64,000 nucleotides of DNA from Eupeodes corollae. Lineage: Eukaryota > Arthropoda > Insecta > Diptera > Syrphidae. Below the pieces are notes generated by a model that was not told the origin of the DNA, did not search any database, and saw nothing but the letters and a program-made list of their open reading frames with translations. Each line of letters opens with the position of its first letter. Within the stretch, counting starts at the first letter, position 1. The DNA is taken from contig NC_079147.1 of NCBI RefSeq assembly GCF_945859685.1, positions 17,153,289-17,217,288 of the forward strand. The letters are read 5' to 3'. This document shows, in pieces, positions 1 to 11,835 of this stretch. The translations under genes were made by a program, and so were the position numbers.

Positions 1-1365
1 TTAAACTCAATTCCAATCAAAAACTTATTTTGAATTTAAACCTTCTACTTTTGTAAACAAAAGACCAAAAAAAAAAACATTATTTTATTCTATTTGACTT
101 TCGAAAATTTTCACAAAACAATCATCATCGTCAGTTGTAGACAAATCTACTCTGTAACGTAACGGCGGTTCCTCACTTTGGTTTGAATTCTTTATCCTTT
201 CTTAAGGATGCACTAAATATAGCAACAATGGATTGAACATAAAAACAAAAAAATAACATTGTTGAAATATTTAAATTGACTGTTTTTGTTCCAGTTCGAC
301 TGTCAAAGTGTTACGGATGTGTGAGCATCCAGTCAAGTCGAAGAACCTGATTTGCGTCAATTGGTTTTATATATTTTTTCGTCTTCGAATTGAGATTGTT
401 CTTCTTCCTACACAGATTGAAAAATACATTTTCCATTTAATAATTTTTCAATATCATATTTCATCCAAGCTTTTGTTCCGAACTGAAATTTTTCATCTTA
501 AAAAGAAGACGAAGTAGAGAAACTTCAGTTTTAAGTGTCCATAATTCAGATTCCATCAAGTGATAGTGACTTGAAATTATTCAATGAGTTTTGAGCATTT
601 TTAACTTAAATATTCCGATATCAATTTTTTTTTAAAAGGATACGTTTCTCTAAGTGTAAAGGAGCAAAAGCTTGTGCGCTTCTAGTACCGTTTTTTTTTT
701 TGTTTTCAAATCATTGGCTTTTTTGTTCTCGTTTTTGGTTCTTTTTTTTTAGATAGAAGAAGAATAATTCTGCCATATTCTAGGTATTAGGTATTCATTT
801 TGAGTCATTGGTTACAATCTTTTAATGTTTTAAAGACCTTGAATATAGAAATATACATAAGGTGGTATTGAAAATGGATATAAAGAATTTAAGGGAAAGA
901 TTGTTTTTATTCGAAACCAATTTTTAAATAGATAACGTGGATTCAATTTACATTGATTGAATTTTTCTGGTTGTGTGGAGTTGTTCAGGAGTTTTTTTGT
1001 TCTTTTTCAATCGAATAAAGTTTAATTTAGAAATATTCATACGTGAAATTACTGGTTTTTGAGTAATAGGTTTTTATTAAAATACAGAATTTGTTTTAAA
1101 GATTAAAAGTTTGTTTAAAATAAAACCTGCTAACGATACAATTTAAGAAACTGTGAGTTAAGGAGATTGGCTAGAAATTTATAAGAACTAATGTTTAAAT
1201 GACAACTCCACATATATTTAGCTATTTATTTAGCACTCGAGAAGCTGGAGTTGAGTAACTAGTTAATAAAACGGTAACCAGGACCCTTTTTTAACTTGGG
1301 GTAACGCTTATCAAAGCCAGGTTTCAGAGTAGTGTACGACCCGTAACCATTATACACCTAGGATC
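1..1365. other. AT-rich sequence without a recognised gene
   Basis: Stops are frequent in all frames and homopolymer T/A runs are common. The longest open frame is 69 codons (308-517, plus) and resembles nothing I know. No repeat family seen elsewhere in the window is recognisable here. Confidence 0.6.
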
Positions 1366-1369
1366 CGGC

Positions 1370-2145
1370 ACTTAAGAACAACAAATCGGTAGGACTCGAT
1401 AAAATTCCCACAGAGCTTTTACAAGCCGCTTCATCCCCTAATAAACGAAGCCTGGACCACCGAAAGCTTTCACGATGAGTGGAAGAAGGGCATGATCGTC
1501 AAGCTCTCAAGTGCGAAAACTGGAGAGAGATTTGCGTTGTTCCCACACTTGAAGCTGAATTGCGTGCTGGATTCTCCTGTATTGATCACATCAACACCCT
1601 CATTATTGAGCAGTCCGTTAAATATCGAAGGGATCCAAAGGACTATTTAAAGCACTTGGATTACGCAGACGATGTTGGCTTACTCTTTCATGGGATCACT
1701 GATCTATATCAAATGACAACAAGTGTGGAGAGAGAAGCAGAAATCGAGGGACTGAAAATTGATTTCAGAAAAAAAAATACTCTCAAATATTTCCTCACAA
1801 TCGGTGGAAAAATGGAGATCTTTCAATACCTTGGCAGTATCGTCTCCATCAAAGGCGGAACCGAACAAGGCGTCATCTGAAAAGCGAAAGCGGCGTTCGA
1901 TCAGCTGTCGAAAATTTGGATTAACAACTCTATCAGCTTAAGAACAAAGCTACTGCTGTTTCGCACAAATCTCAAAATCTTCCTAAGGATTTTCTGGTCA
2001 AACCGAATATTCAATGAGATCCTCCATAGAAGGACAGGTCAGCAACCTATAGACTCTATTATACCAGGTACGTAATTGGCAATGGATTGGACATACGCTT
2101 CAAAAAGATGCGGGCCAAGCAATGGCACTTAGGTGTAGTAGGGCT
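1370..2145 (+). pseudogene. Non-LTR retrotransposon reverse transcriptase fragment (not the RTE family)
   Basis: Broken remnant of the RT domain of a non-LTR retrotransposon. The first part (about 1390-1540) reads as the block before the catalytic core, with DKIPTELLQAA-like and EWKKGMIV-like text spread over two frames. A 133-codon frame at 1479-1880 holds the catalytic box DYADDVGLL near 1660 and then FQYLGSIVSIKGGTEQ, the typical block after the catalytic site. Frame shifts follow, and at 2020-2145 text like LHRRTGQQP and WQWIGHT marks the C-terminal region of such proteins. The motif A block with the first catalytic Asp is absent: the frame jumps from SCIDHINTLIIEQS to the YADD region. 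There is no endonuclease and no tail, so this is a dead internal fragment. It differs clearly from the RTE copies elsewhere in the window. Clade not assigned. Confidence 0.75.
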
Positions 2146-3302
2146 TTGTGCTCTTAAAGGGTACATATGTATGTGGTTAAATTTTTTAAGGGCTTAAATG
2201 ACAGTTTTAGTCATGAGATTTTATAAGAACACGATTTTCCAGTAAGTTATGGTCTAACTTTTTAATTTGGACGACTGACTACATAATAAAAGCATTAAAA
2301 GATTATTTGGATTATTGAAATAAATGCTAAAAGGCAAAAACTAAAAAAATACTGTTTTGTTTTAAGCTTTTCAAAAGACGGTCAACAAAACTTAAACATT
2401 GGAGAGAAAAAAATGTTTGTTTCTTGAATTTAGAGAAATTGGTGCATTTAGGATATAATTTCTCTTTAAATTAAAAACAAACAAACTAAGGTAAAGAAGT
2501 AAGTTGGAAAGAAAATTAAGTGTGGCACATTACACATTACAGAATTGTTTTTCTTCAATTTTGAGGATTCGTAGCTTCGATATTAAATTAACAGTTACGA
2601 AACATTTATTTCGGTTTTTAATTATCCATAAGTTTGACAAAAGTGTCGCCTTTTTTTGTTCTTTTGGACATTTATATTCTTGAAATTCAAGTTTCAATCT
2701 TTCAAGAGCATCATATTAAAACTCACTTCGATAAATAAATTTCTTAAATTTATTAAGATTTCAAATTCTTTTGTATATGAACACTTTAAGAAAGCCTAAC
2801 ACTCTTTATGTGCATACAAAAATAGGATCGAATTGAAGACAAGTTTTAGGAATTTAAACGTAACTTCAGTTTGTGTTAAGAAAATTAAAAAATATTTTTT
2901 TTTTTAAAATACAATAACAAATTGTTACAATAATAAAAAGATGGTCTTTTATTCTGGGTTACTTCTTAAGAATCTACCCTTTCTTTAAAAAAAATATTAT
3001 TAAATTAATTTGAAGCATTGGTAACGTTTTTTCAAATCTTAAATACCTTTAAGATTGTTACAAGTATTTTCGTAATTTATAACACATAGTGAATTTAATT
3101 ACTACAAAATCTGCAACTAGACTGAATGAATTTCATGGCTCATATGACCCCCCTTTGATGGTCAATGGACTTAAAGTGTTGAAAAGATTAAAGCTCTTAA
3201 GTCTGTTTTTATTGTTTTTCAGAAAAATTATGAAGTGATTGTATCTTTATACACTTCTTCAGTACTTTTCTTAATATATACAATTATTTAAAAAGTAAAA
3301 TT
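2146..3302. other. AT-rich sequence without a recognised gene
   Basis: No open frame of note and no recognised repeat. Short homopolymer runs only. It ends where family B copy 1 starts. Confidence 0.55.
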
Positions 3303-5083
3303 AAAAAAGAGGCTGGGATGCGACCCACACTGATAACTTCCCATCCCGTCTGTCGATTTGTCTTGCTTAAAAGTTTGTATTTATGTACTAGTATCAATTT
3401 TAGCAAATTTGCGTACTATTTTTTATAGATTTTATTTTTTATGAAAACCGGACTGTTGGATTTTTATATAAAAATCACTGAATATCGAAAACAATATTCT
3501 CTGTAAAATAAAATAAGTTTGAAGCCAATATTTTTAATTTTTGAAAAGCTATTTGAGTCGAAAGTAAATTTTTACCAAGTTTTAGTATTGTTTTTTTTAG
3601 AGTTTTATTTTTTGTAAAAAAACCGTCAATTCGATTTTCTTCAAAATTCTATCGAATGTTGAAAACAATATTTTCTATAAGATAAAATTAGTTTGAAGAA
3701 AATATTTTATAGTTTTGAAAAGATATTTGAGTCGAAAATCAATATTTACCAACTTTTGTTAAATTTTTTTTAGGTATTTAATTTTTTGTACAAAAACTAT
3801 CAATTCGATTTTTTTTCAAAATTTTACTAAATGTTAACAACAATATTTTCTGAAAGATAAAAGTAGTTAAAATCAAATATTTACAATTTTTGAAAAGATA
3901 TTTGAGTCGAAAATCAATTTTTACGAACTTTTATAAATTTTTTTTTTAAGGTTTTTATTTTTTGTAAAAAAAACTGTCAATTCGATTTTTCTCAACATCT
4001 TTCAGAATGCTTAAAACAATATTTCTTATAAGATAAAATAAGTTTGAAGTATAACTTTCAAGTTTTTGAAAAGATATTTGAATCCATATTCAATTTTTAC
4101 CAACTTTTGTTAATTTTTGTTCGGTTTTTAATTTTTTATAAAAAAACTGTCAATTCGATTTTGTTTAAAATTTTACTGAATGTTGACAACAATATTTTTT
4201 GAAAGATAAAAGTAAATTTAAGCCAATATCTCAAAGTTTTGGAAAGATATTTGAGTCGAAAATCAATTTTTACCAACTTTTATTAATTTTTTTTTTAAGT
4301 TTTTATTTTTTGTAAAAAAAACTGTCAATTCGATTTTCTTCAAAATTTTACTGAATGTTGAGAACAATATTTTTTATAAGATGAAATAAGTTTAAAGCCT
4401 AAATTTTAAGTTTTTGAAAAGATATTTGAATCGATATTCAATTTTTACGAACTTTGAGTAATGTTTTTTTTAGATTTTTATTTTTTATAAAAAAAACTGT
4501 CAATTCGATTTTTCTCAAAATTTTATCAGATTTCAAAAACATTATTCTCCGTTGCTCAAAATTGTTTTGGAGATGAAATCATATATTAGTCGTTAAATTT
4601 AGGAGGTGACAAATTTTTTTTTTCAGTTTTTTTGATGTAAAAAAAAAACTGTTACATAGATTTTTTTCAAAAAATATATTTCTTTGAGATCACGTTACAG
4701 ATTATTATATAAAATTAAATTCAAGTCTCTAGCGTTTTTGGTTCGTAAGATATTTAGGGTTAACCAAAATTTTCACCTTTTTTTTAAACTGCTATGGCAA
4801 AAAAACCACCCACGCAATTATATTGAGAGCCCTTTCTGCATCTTTCTGCCTTATTATCTGTATAACAAAATTTATTTGAAGTCGATATCTCTTCTGGTTC
4901 TTGATCTATGGACGACGAAAAAAACGTCGCGAACGTCCGTACGTCTGTACGTCCGTACGGACGTACGGACATCTTTCTAAAAATCTTTTATTTCGACTCT
5001 AGGGACCTTGAAACGTCGAGAAATGTCAAAATTTTCAATTTGACAAATCGGACCCATTACAATAACTTCCTATGGGAAGTTAA
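3303..5083 (+). repeat. Family B repeat, copy 1 (full length, forward)
   Basis: Apparently complete copy of a non-coding interspersed repeat. The left end reads AGAGGCTGGGATGCGACCC followed by ACACTGATAACTTCCCATCC; the right end is the near-palindrome AACTTCCTATGGGAAGTT at 5063-5081. The interior has about six imperfect copies of a ~175-bp unit, seen as the recurring phrase CTGTCAATTCGATTTT near 3625, 3797, 3975, 4148, 4322 and 4498. Near the right end is a short CGTACGTC-type microsatellite (about 4935-4970). Open frames here, such as 4684-4980, come from the microsatellite and are not credible proteins. No transposase is present, so it is presumably non-autonomous. Superfamily unknown. Confidence 0.75.
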
Positions 5084-6796
5084 TATTAATAAGTGCAGTA
5101 ATCAATACGTTTATAAATTTTGGTTTGACTTAAGTGCTTTTACCAAAACAATTTTTACAGTTTTTCATTTCATACGATTGTGTTTATACTTGCATTATTT
5201 TGTATTCAAAATATGAATCAAAAGTCGTGTGGTAACATATCTTAAGTTCATATAAACTACTTTATTTGTTTGATAAATATCGACATAAAAAATAACTTAA
5301 GATATTTTATAAAAACCATTTCCGTCTATTACCATTTCCGTCTATTTAGTAAAATAAGTCGATGCATAAGATGAATTTTCCTCTACTTAAATTTTTTTAC
5401 CTTTTCCAAAACCCTTCGAATTAAACTTAAGTTGTTTTCCAAAAGGTCATAACATTCCGATTTTCAAAGCCTATTCAAAGAGCGTTAAAAATAAAGATAT
5501 GTAGTTTGTAGACAGGATATATAAAAAACCATAACTGTCGACTTAAGAGCGCTTCCTTTCTGAATAAATTAATATCCATTAAAGTAAAACTGTTCATTTT
5601 AAGTTGAATTGAATTCCTTCTAAGACCATAGAAATACTCTCACACGGTGTTTATCATGACCCCTACGACCTCCCTTCTGGGTCTGTCATTGATTGGTTGT
5701 CATTAAACTACTCTGTTCTAAAAAGACAAATTGTTATATAGGTGTTCTGTTTTGACAACGCTACTTGCGCTTCGTTTATTTTACGGATGTCATAATCCTT
5801 GTCCTACCAAGAAATCTATTTGGTGCAATGTATAAATTTGACTGCAATTGTTTAGAAACGATAACCCTTTTTTGTCAACGAAAAGCAATTAGAGCGTTGT
5901 TCACAAGAACTTAATCCTTCTCAGACCTATATAAATATTCTGAATTTCTGACTTATATTGTGCAGTAAAATAAGGCTATCTTTTTAAGTTAATTGTAGCT
6001 TGCTGAATTCAGAGAATAGCATGTCGATCTCTTTACAACTGGCGGCTGCTCAAAGAGCATAAAGGTCTAATATCTAATATTAAAATTCAACGCTGCAATA
6101 GTTTTGAAATTAAGTTCGAATTATTATAATAATTAATTAATCATATTCATTTCTTTAAATATGATTTCCAGAATGCCTGTCGTTTCTACAAGTTGCATGT
6201 CAATTTGATCCACCCAATTTGTAAATACTTTAATAAAATGTTTGGCGTAAGACGATGACTAAACATAACTCAATGTAAAGCTGTAGAGAGGTGTAATATC
6301 GTATGAACGCAGTTAACAGGTTCAATTCTGGAAATCAAATTTTGCTAACAGATTATCAATTTTTTCAAAGTAGATCTCAACAATTAAAGAGTCATTGCAA
6401 AGCTTTACTACACAGAAATATGCGGTAAATTTTACCACAACATGTTTCACCTCCCTTGTTGCTAACCACCCTTAACGAATTCTTACTGCGGCCCCAAAAT
6501 TCTAGAAGAGTTTAGTAGAAACCTGGACCATCAGCCAGTGACCTGCTCACCTAGCATTTTGGGAAAGCAAATTTAACAGGTATCACCAAAGTGTGCGAAA
6601 GGATTCCACACCAAGGAACTGTACGACGGTTGACCCACATATTGGTTGAACAAGATCATCAAGGCCTGCAGACGATACGCATGTCCAACAATGTGTGTAG
6701 GAAAGTTACACCAACATTAACTTAGTATGGCCGAGGGCCCATCATAAAGTATTACCGATAGAAAAATCACTCCAAGAATATCTTGATAACTTTTAT
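5084..6796. other. Sequence without a recognised gene
   Basis: No convincing coding region. A 16-bp direct tandem (ACCATTTCCGTCTATT, twice) lies near 5319-5347. The stretch 6420-6740 is less AT-rich than its surroundings and may be an old transposon remnant, but I cannot identify it. Confidence 0.5.
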
Positions 6797-7864
6797 TAAC
6801 TTCCCATAAGAATTTATTGTAATGGGTCCGATTTTAAAATTGAAAATTTTGACATTTCTCGACGTTTCAAGGTCCCTAGAGTCGAAATAAAAGATTTTTA
6901 GAAAGATGTCTGTGCGTGCGTGTGTACGTACGTTCGTACGTCCGTACGTTCGCTACGTTTTTTCGTTGTCCATAGCTTAAGAACCAGAAGAGATATCGAT
7001 TTCAAATAAATTTTGTTAAACAGATAATAAGGCAGAAAGGGCTCTCAAGTAAATTGCGTGGGTGGTTTTTTTACCATAGTAATTTTGAAAAAAAGGTAAA
7101 CATTTTGGTTAACCCAAAACATCTTACGAATTAAAAACGCTAGAGACTTGAATTTAATTTTATATAATATATTGTAACGTGATATCAAAGAAATATTTTT
7201 TTTTGAACAAAATCCATTTAACGGTTTTTTTATAGATCAAAAAAACTGAAAACAAAATTTGTCACAAATTTGTCACCACCAAAATTTTACGACTTAAACA
7301 ATTTTATGCAACGAAGAATAATGTTTTTGAAATCTGATACAATTTTGAGACAAATCGAATTGATAGTTTTTTTTATTAAAAATAAAAATCTAAGCGAAAC
7401 ATTACTCAAAGTTGGTAAAAATTGAATATCGATTCAAATATCTTTTCAAGAACTTGAAATTTAGGTTTCAAACTTATTTTATTTTATAAGAAATATTGTT
7501 GTAAACATTCTGAAAAATGTTGAGAAAAATGGAATTGACAGTTTTTTTACAAAAAATAAAAACCTACAAAAAAAATTAATAAAAGTTGGTAAAAATTTAC
7601 TTTCGACTCAAATAGCTTTTCAAAAATTAAAAATATTGGCTTCAAACTTATTTTATTTAACAGAAAATATAGTTTTAGATATTGATTCATTTTTATATAA
7701 AATTCAACAGTCCGTTTTTTCATAAAAAATAAAATCTACAAAAAATAGTACGCAAATTGGTTAAAAGTTGATACGAGTACCTACATATAGACAAACTTTT
7801 AAGGAAGACAAATCGGCAGAATGGATGGGAAGTTATCAGTGTGGGTCGCATCACAGCCTCTTTT
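6797..7864 (-). repeat. Family B repeat, copy 2 (reverse, short form)
   Basis: Reverse-orientation copy with both ends. It starts with TTAACTTCCCATAAGAA (a decayed form of the palindromic end) and finishes with GGGAAGTTATCAGTGTGGG and CGCATCACAGCCTCTTTT. The CGTACGTC-type microsatellite lies at about 6905-6955. Only about two of the ~175-bp internal units remain, so the copy is about 0.7 kb shorter than copy 1. No protein is encoded. Confidence 0.75.
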
Positions 7865-7961
7865 CATTTTTAAGATAATAGACAGTGGATTTAGCAAAGC
7901 GTTTTTTTTTTAAACTTTGAACATACAGTTCTGTGAAAAAAATAGCACCAACCACTTATTG

Positions 7962-8056
7962 TATGTCACTTTTGACATCTGCCACTTGTGACATCTGTCC
8001 CTTTTGACATCTGTCACTTTTGACATCTGTCACTTTTGACATCTGTCACTTTTGAC
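7962..8056. repeat. 16-bp minisatellite, array 1
   Basis: About six head-to-tail copies of the 16-bp unit GACATCTGTCACTTTT with a few substitutions. A related array lies at 8655-8805, and the AT-rich sequence just before each array is also similar, so array and flank were probably duplicated together. Confidence 0.85.
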
Positions 8057-8078
8057 ATTGAGCTACAGTGTGAGTGAC

Positions 8079-8151
8079 AGTGGTTTGGTAATTTATTTGT
8101 TTAATTTCAGAAATATAAACTGAAATCAAACAAATAAATTACCAAACCACT
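8079..8151. repeat. Near-perfect 32-bp inverted repeat with a 9-nt loop
   Basis: Arms 8079-8110 and 8120-8151 are reverse complements with a single mismatch, and the spacer 8111-8119 is AAATATAAA. On the minus strand the mismatch is a T/G pair, so a minus-strand RNA would be fully paired. The arms contain GTGGTTTGGTAATTTATTTG. It sits between a 16-bp minisatellite and an AAAT microsatellite. It may be a tiny foldback element. A hairpin RNA is possible but unsupported. Confidence 0.85.
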
Positions 8152-8256
8152 AAATAAATAAATAAGTAAATAAATAAATAGATAAATAAATATTTAAATA
8201 AATAAATAAATAAATAAATACATAAATAAATAAATAAATGAATAAAATAAATAAAT
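8151..8256. repeat. AAAT microsatellite
   Basis: About 25 tandem copies of AAAT with a few substitutions, starting directly after the inverted repeat. Confidence 0.9.
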
Positions 8257-8654
8257 TCTTGAACTTTAAAAAGAAAATATTCTCATATTAAAAAATTAAT
8301 TATTTGAATTTTAGAAAATTAATTATTTGAATTTTAGAATTTCCAAAAGCTCAAATAATATTTTAAAATAAGATCATATTCCCCTTTATCTATTGCCATT
8401 TCTTCTCTCTCAGTTTTTTTCTTTAATCTAATTTTGCTCACATTTTTTAAAAAGTTTCTTGCAAGGTAAGAAATCGTTTTTTTTTTTTAAATTTCAAATT
8501 TAATGTTGTCACTCCCGAAACTTTTTGGCAATGACATTTTTGAGGATCGAGGTTGTATTTATAGAAAAATATGAACTTCAAGGCTTACTATAATTTTCAT
8601 TTTTAAAATAATGGAAAGTTTTTTTTTAAACTTTAAGCATATGCCGCTTTGCAA

Positions 8655-8805
8655 ATCTGACACTTTTAACATGTGTCACTTTTGACACGTGTCACTTTTG
8701 ACACGTGTCACTTTTTACATCTGTCACTTTCGATATCTGTTACTTTTGACATCTCTCACTTTTGTCTTCTGTCACTTTTGGCATTTTTCACCTTTGGCAT
8801 CTCTT
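8655..8805. repeat. 16-bp minisatellite, array 2
   Basis: About nine more diverged copies of the TGTCACTTTTGACATC-type 16-bp unit, with variants such as CGTGTCACTTTTGACA. Same family as the array at 7962-8056, about 690 bp away and in the same orientation. The open frame across it (8689-8985) is a by-product of the repeat. Confidence 0.8.
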
Positions 8806-8984
8806 TTTATAGGCCAAATTAAATTAAATTTAATCAGGACTTTGGTTTTCATCTCGCAAAGTTTATCAAGATCTTTAATGAATGCACTTCCAAAGCTTAA
8901 CAATAACATTCTACAACAGACCAGGGGAGGACATTTACAGAGAAAGTTAATTACAGTTTTACTTAATGTTGAACTCTGGCATTA

Positions 8985-9490
8985 AGTTTGTTAGGGATAC
9001 CCAACCTTACTGTATCCTCTCCTATCGGCCAGAGTCCGAATTGTCAGAAATATTGAGAACATTTTGCTCTTCAAAGCTCCAAGAGGAATATTTTCCCTTT
9101 CTGCAAGTGAGCTTTCGTTGCCGGGGCAACTTATCAGCACGTTCATTTCCATCAATGCCTGGAACCCAAATAAGAGTGACACAGAGGTTGATGTTGAGGA
9201 TGAATAGTTCATCCCGACATTGCTGGACCAGTACAGAGGATCTTGTGACCGAATTGATAGCCATAACGAATTGATAGCCGCCTGCATGTCAGTACAGATA
9301 GCGGTGTTTTTTTTTGGTTTGAAATTGATTTAAGTATTTTTCATGCTTTTTAAATGCTAGAATTTCGGCTTGGCTTAGACATTTAAGGTCTCAGAGAAGA
9401 TTCCCGACCCAACACTCCATTTTTAACCCGTCAGGAAAAATAGTGGTATCGAAGTCTTTCGTAACTATACCATCCTCGTAATAAAAAATT
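8985..9490 (-). pseudogene. RNase H domain fragment of a non-LTR retrotransposon
   Basis: Read on the minus strand, this is a broken ribonuclease H domain of the type found at the C-terminus of some I/R1-group retrotransposon polyproteins. In order: a FPDGLKME block (the first-Asp motif, normally TDGSK), AEILAFKKHEK (the Glu motif), CTDMQAAINS (second Asp), then LIWVPGIDGNERADKL (the WVPGH-GI-GNE-AD motif with its last Asp; the usual His-Ser is lost). The parts lie in at least two frames, with 9022-9264 and 8991-9287 overlapping, so the reading frame is shifted. No reverse transcriptase is recognisable next to it. It is unrelated to the RTE copies, which have no RNase H. Confidence 0.75.
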
Positions 9491-9564
9491 AAAATCTTTA
9501 CTGAGGTCTCATTCAGTCGTTGTCTATCTCAAAAATATCCGCTGGAATTAGTCCGATAGTGTTG

Positions 9565-9906
9565 TCATGTCATACAAAAAAACAATAAAAGTTGGGAGAA
9601 ATTGATTTTCGACTCAAATACCTTTTCAAGATTTAAAAATATTGGCTTTAAACTATTTTTATCTCACAGAAAATATTTGTTTCGATATTCAGTAATCTCA
9701 GTTTCAGTTTTTTTTTCATACAAAATTCAAATCTACAAAAAACATCACTCAAAATTGGTAGTTGGTATCATAGGTTAACATTTTAAAATTGTTAAGAAGA
9801 ATTGAACTGACAACTTTTTTAACAAAATACAAAAACCTACTAACTTTTTTAGCAAATCCACAGACGGGATGGGAAATTATCAGTGTGGGTCTTCCCCAGC
9901 CTCTTT
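9565..9906 (-). repeat. Family B repeat, truncated copy
   Basis: Two partial internal units (TTGATTTTCGACTCAAATA near 9600) followed by the conserved terminal block GGGAAATTATCAGTGTGGG and CCCAGCCTCTTTTT at 9868-9906. The palindromic end is missing. Confidence 0.7.
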
Positions 9907-11166
9907 TTCATATGGATTTTGTGCTGGAAAATAAGTTACCTTTTTGATGAGAATAAAGTTGAACAAGCCATTAGCAGAAAAGGTGACCTCAGTTTTAACT
10001 TAATTTATGTGGACGCTACAGACATTCAAGACTGTGCCACGTACCACAAACCTAACGACAAATTTTACATTCTGCTTGATTTTAAAGTGTGAAGGGGAAT
10101 CGGTGGTGTGAAATCTTAAGTTCTTTTGCCAAAAGTCTTCAAATCACAGTGCTCCTCAAATTCAACATAACACATGCCATCGGGCAAATTCAACCTAATT
10201 TATGCAGCATTCATGAACAATTGGAAATCTGGGATTGGCGTGAACAAAATAAATTACTGTTTTATATTAAAACGATATTTCGTCAACAAAATGTATGAAT
10301 AGAAAGCTCTAATTAATGTTTATAAATGTAAACTCCATAATCTTCAACTTTAATAACCGGAACGATTGAGTCATCCTTTTAATATCCTTGCATTAAGGTA
10401 TGCACCCTGCATTGCATAAGCACATGTCATTCAAACAACAGAACAAGCTAGCGTATTTTAATTTTATTTAATTCGCCTCCAACTGAAATTACATCCCTTT
10501 ATTTGCGAATTTAATTTTAAACACCTACACTGTCAGTTTCAGGATTCAGATTTTCCTGAAAACTATTTTTTTCCAGCTCAAATGCTCGTCCTTCTATATA
10601 AACAAAATTTTCTTTGATTGAATTCTTGCACTTAAAAAAGAAGAAGCTCTTATATTATTTTTTTGAGTATTTTCCTATATCCTTGAATTTTCATTCTCTT
10701 TTCAAATCACATCACCATCACCATTCCTCATCAAACACCATCAGAACCATCATCAAAAAAGAAGCAGAAGAGGCACCAACCAAACAGCACCAGAAATAAG
10801 TTGAATGCGAAAATAAAATTTCAATTTGTCACCACTTGACATGCTTCTAAGATAAATGCACCATGAGTCCTGAGTCCTGAGTCCTGACTCCTGAGAATTG
10901 GAATGGAGTGTAGTGGAGTTGGAGTGTGTTAGTACATTCCTCCCTATCCAAAAAATTCATTTCCAATTTTATATTCTCTCAGACCAAAAGTCATCCTGCA
11001 AAAATGTGATTGCATTTAAATTGGATTTCTGTCGCCAGCCTTTGATCCAAAGCCGCCTATCGATGTCTTCATCTATTTATTCCTACACCTGACTGGGCTT
11101 TAGTTCATATTGTCAATAGTAGCCTAGCTATATGATATCTGCTCTCCCTCTTTACCTCTTTTTTTT
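9907..11166. other. Sequence without a recognised gene
   Basis: Short open frames at 9883-10092 and 10089-10298 resemble nothing known to me, and the first starts inside the family B end. A CATCACCATCAC stretch lies near 10710. Nothing else can be supported. Confidence 0.45.
10865..10895. repeat. 7-bp tandem repeat
   Basis: Four and a half copies of GAGTCCT, one with a G to C change. Confidence 0.85.
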
Positions 11167-11295
11167 TTAACTTCCCATAGGAAGTTATTGTAATGGGTCC
11201 GATTTGTCAAATTGAAAATTTTGACATTTCTCGACGTTTCAAGGTCCCTAGAGTCGAAATAAAAGATTTTTAGAAAGATGTCTGTGCGTGCGTGT

Positions 11296-11364
11296 GTACG
11301 TACGTTTGTACGTCCGTACGTCCGTACGTCCGTACGTCCGTACGTCCGTACGTCCGTACGTTCG
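11296..11364. repeat. GTACGTCC microsatellite inside family B
   Basis: Seven or so copies of the 8-mer GTACGTCC, itself containing the palindrome GTAC. Shorter versions sit at the same place in the copies at 3303, 6797 and 25796. Its translation gives Val-Arg-Pro-Tyr or Arg-Thr-Asp-Val runs that look like repetitive proteins but are not. Confidence 0.85.
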
Positions 11365-11835
11365 CGACGTTTTTTTCGTCGTCCATAGCTCAAGAACCAG
11401 AAGAGATATCGACTTCAAATAAATTTTGTTATACAGATAATAAGGCAGAAAGATGCAGAAAGGGCTCTCAAGAAAATTGCGTGGGTGGTTTTTTTACTAT
11501 AGCAGTTTGAAAAAATGGTGAAAATTTTGGTTAACCCTAAATATCTTACGAACCAAAAATGCTAGAGACTTGAGTTAAATTTTATAAAATAGATTGTAAC
11601 GTGATACCAAACAGGTATATTTTTTGAAAAAAATCAATATAACGGTTTTTTTTTTAAATCAATAAAACTGAAAAAAAAAATTTGTCACATCCAAAATTGT
11701 ACGACCGAAATATGATTTTACCTCTAAAACAATTTTGTGCAACGAAGAATAATGTTTTTGACATCTGATAAAATTTTGAGAAAAATCTAATGGACAGTTT
11801 TTTTATAAAAAATAAAAATCTAAAAAAAAACATTA

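Noticed and set aside
4684..5216. Proteins with Val-Arg-Pro-Tyr / Arg-Thr-Asp-Val repeats (also at 11124-11510)
   Set aside because: They are translations of the GTACGTCC microsatellite in family B, in both strands and several frames.
7962..8805. CRISPR-like array
   Set aside because: The 16-bp units are directly adjacent without unique spacers, in a eukaryotic setting: a minisatellite.
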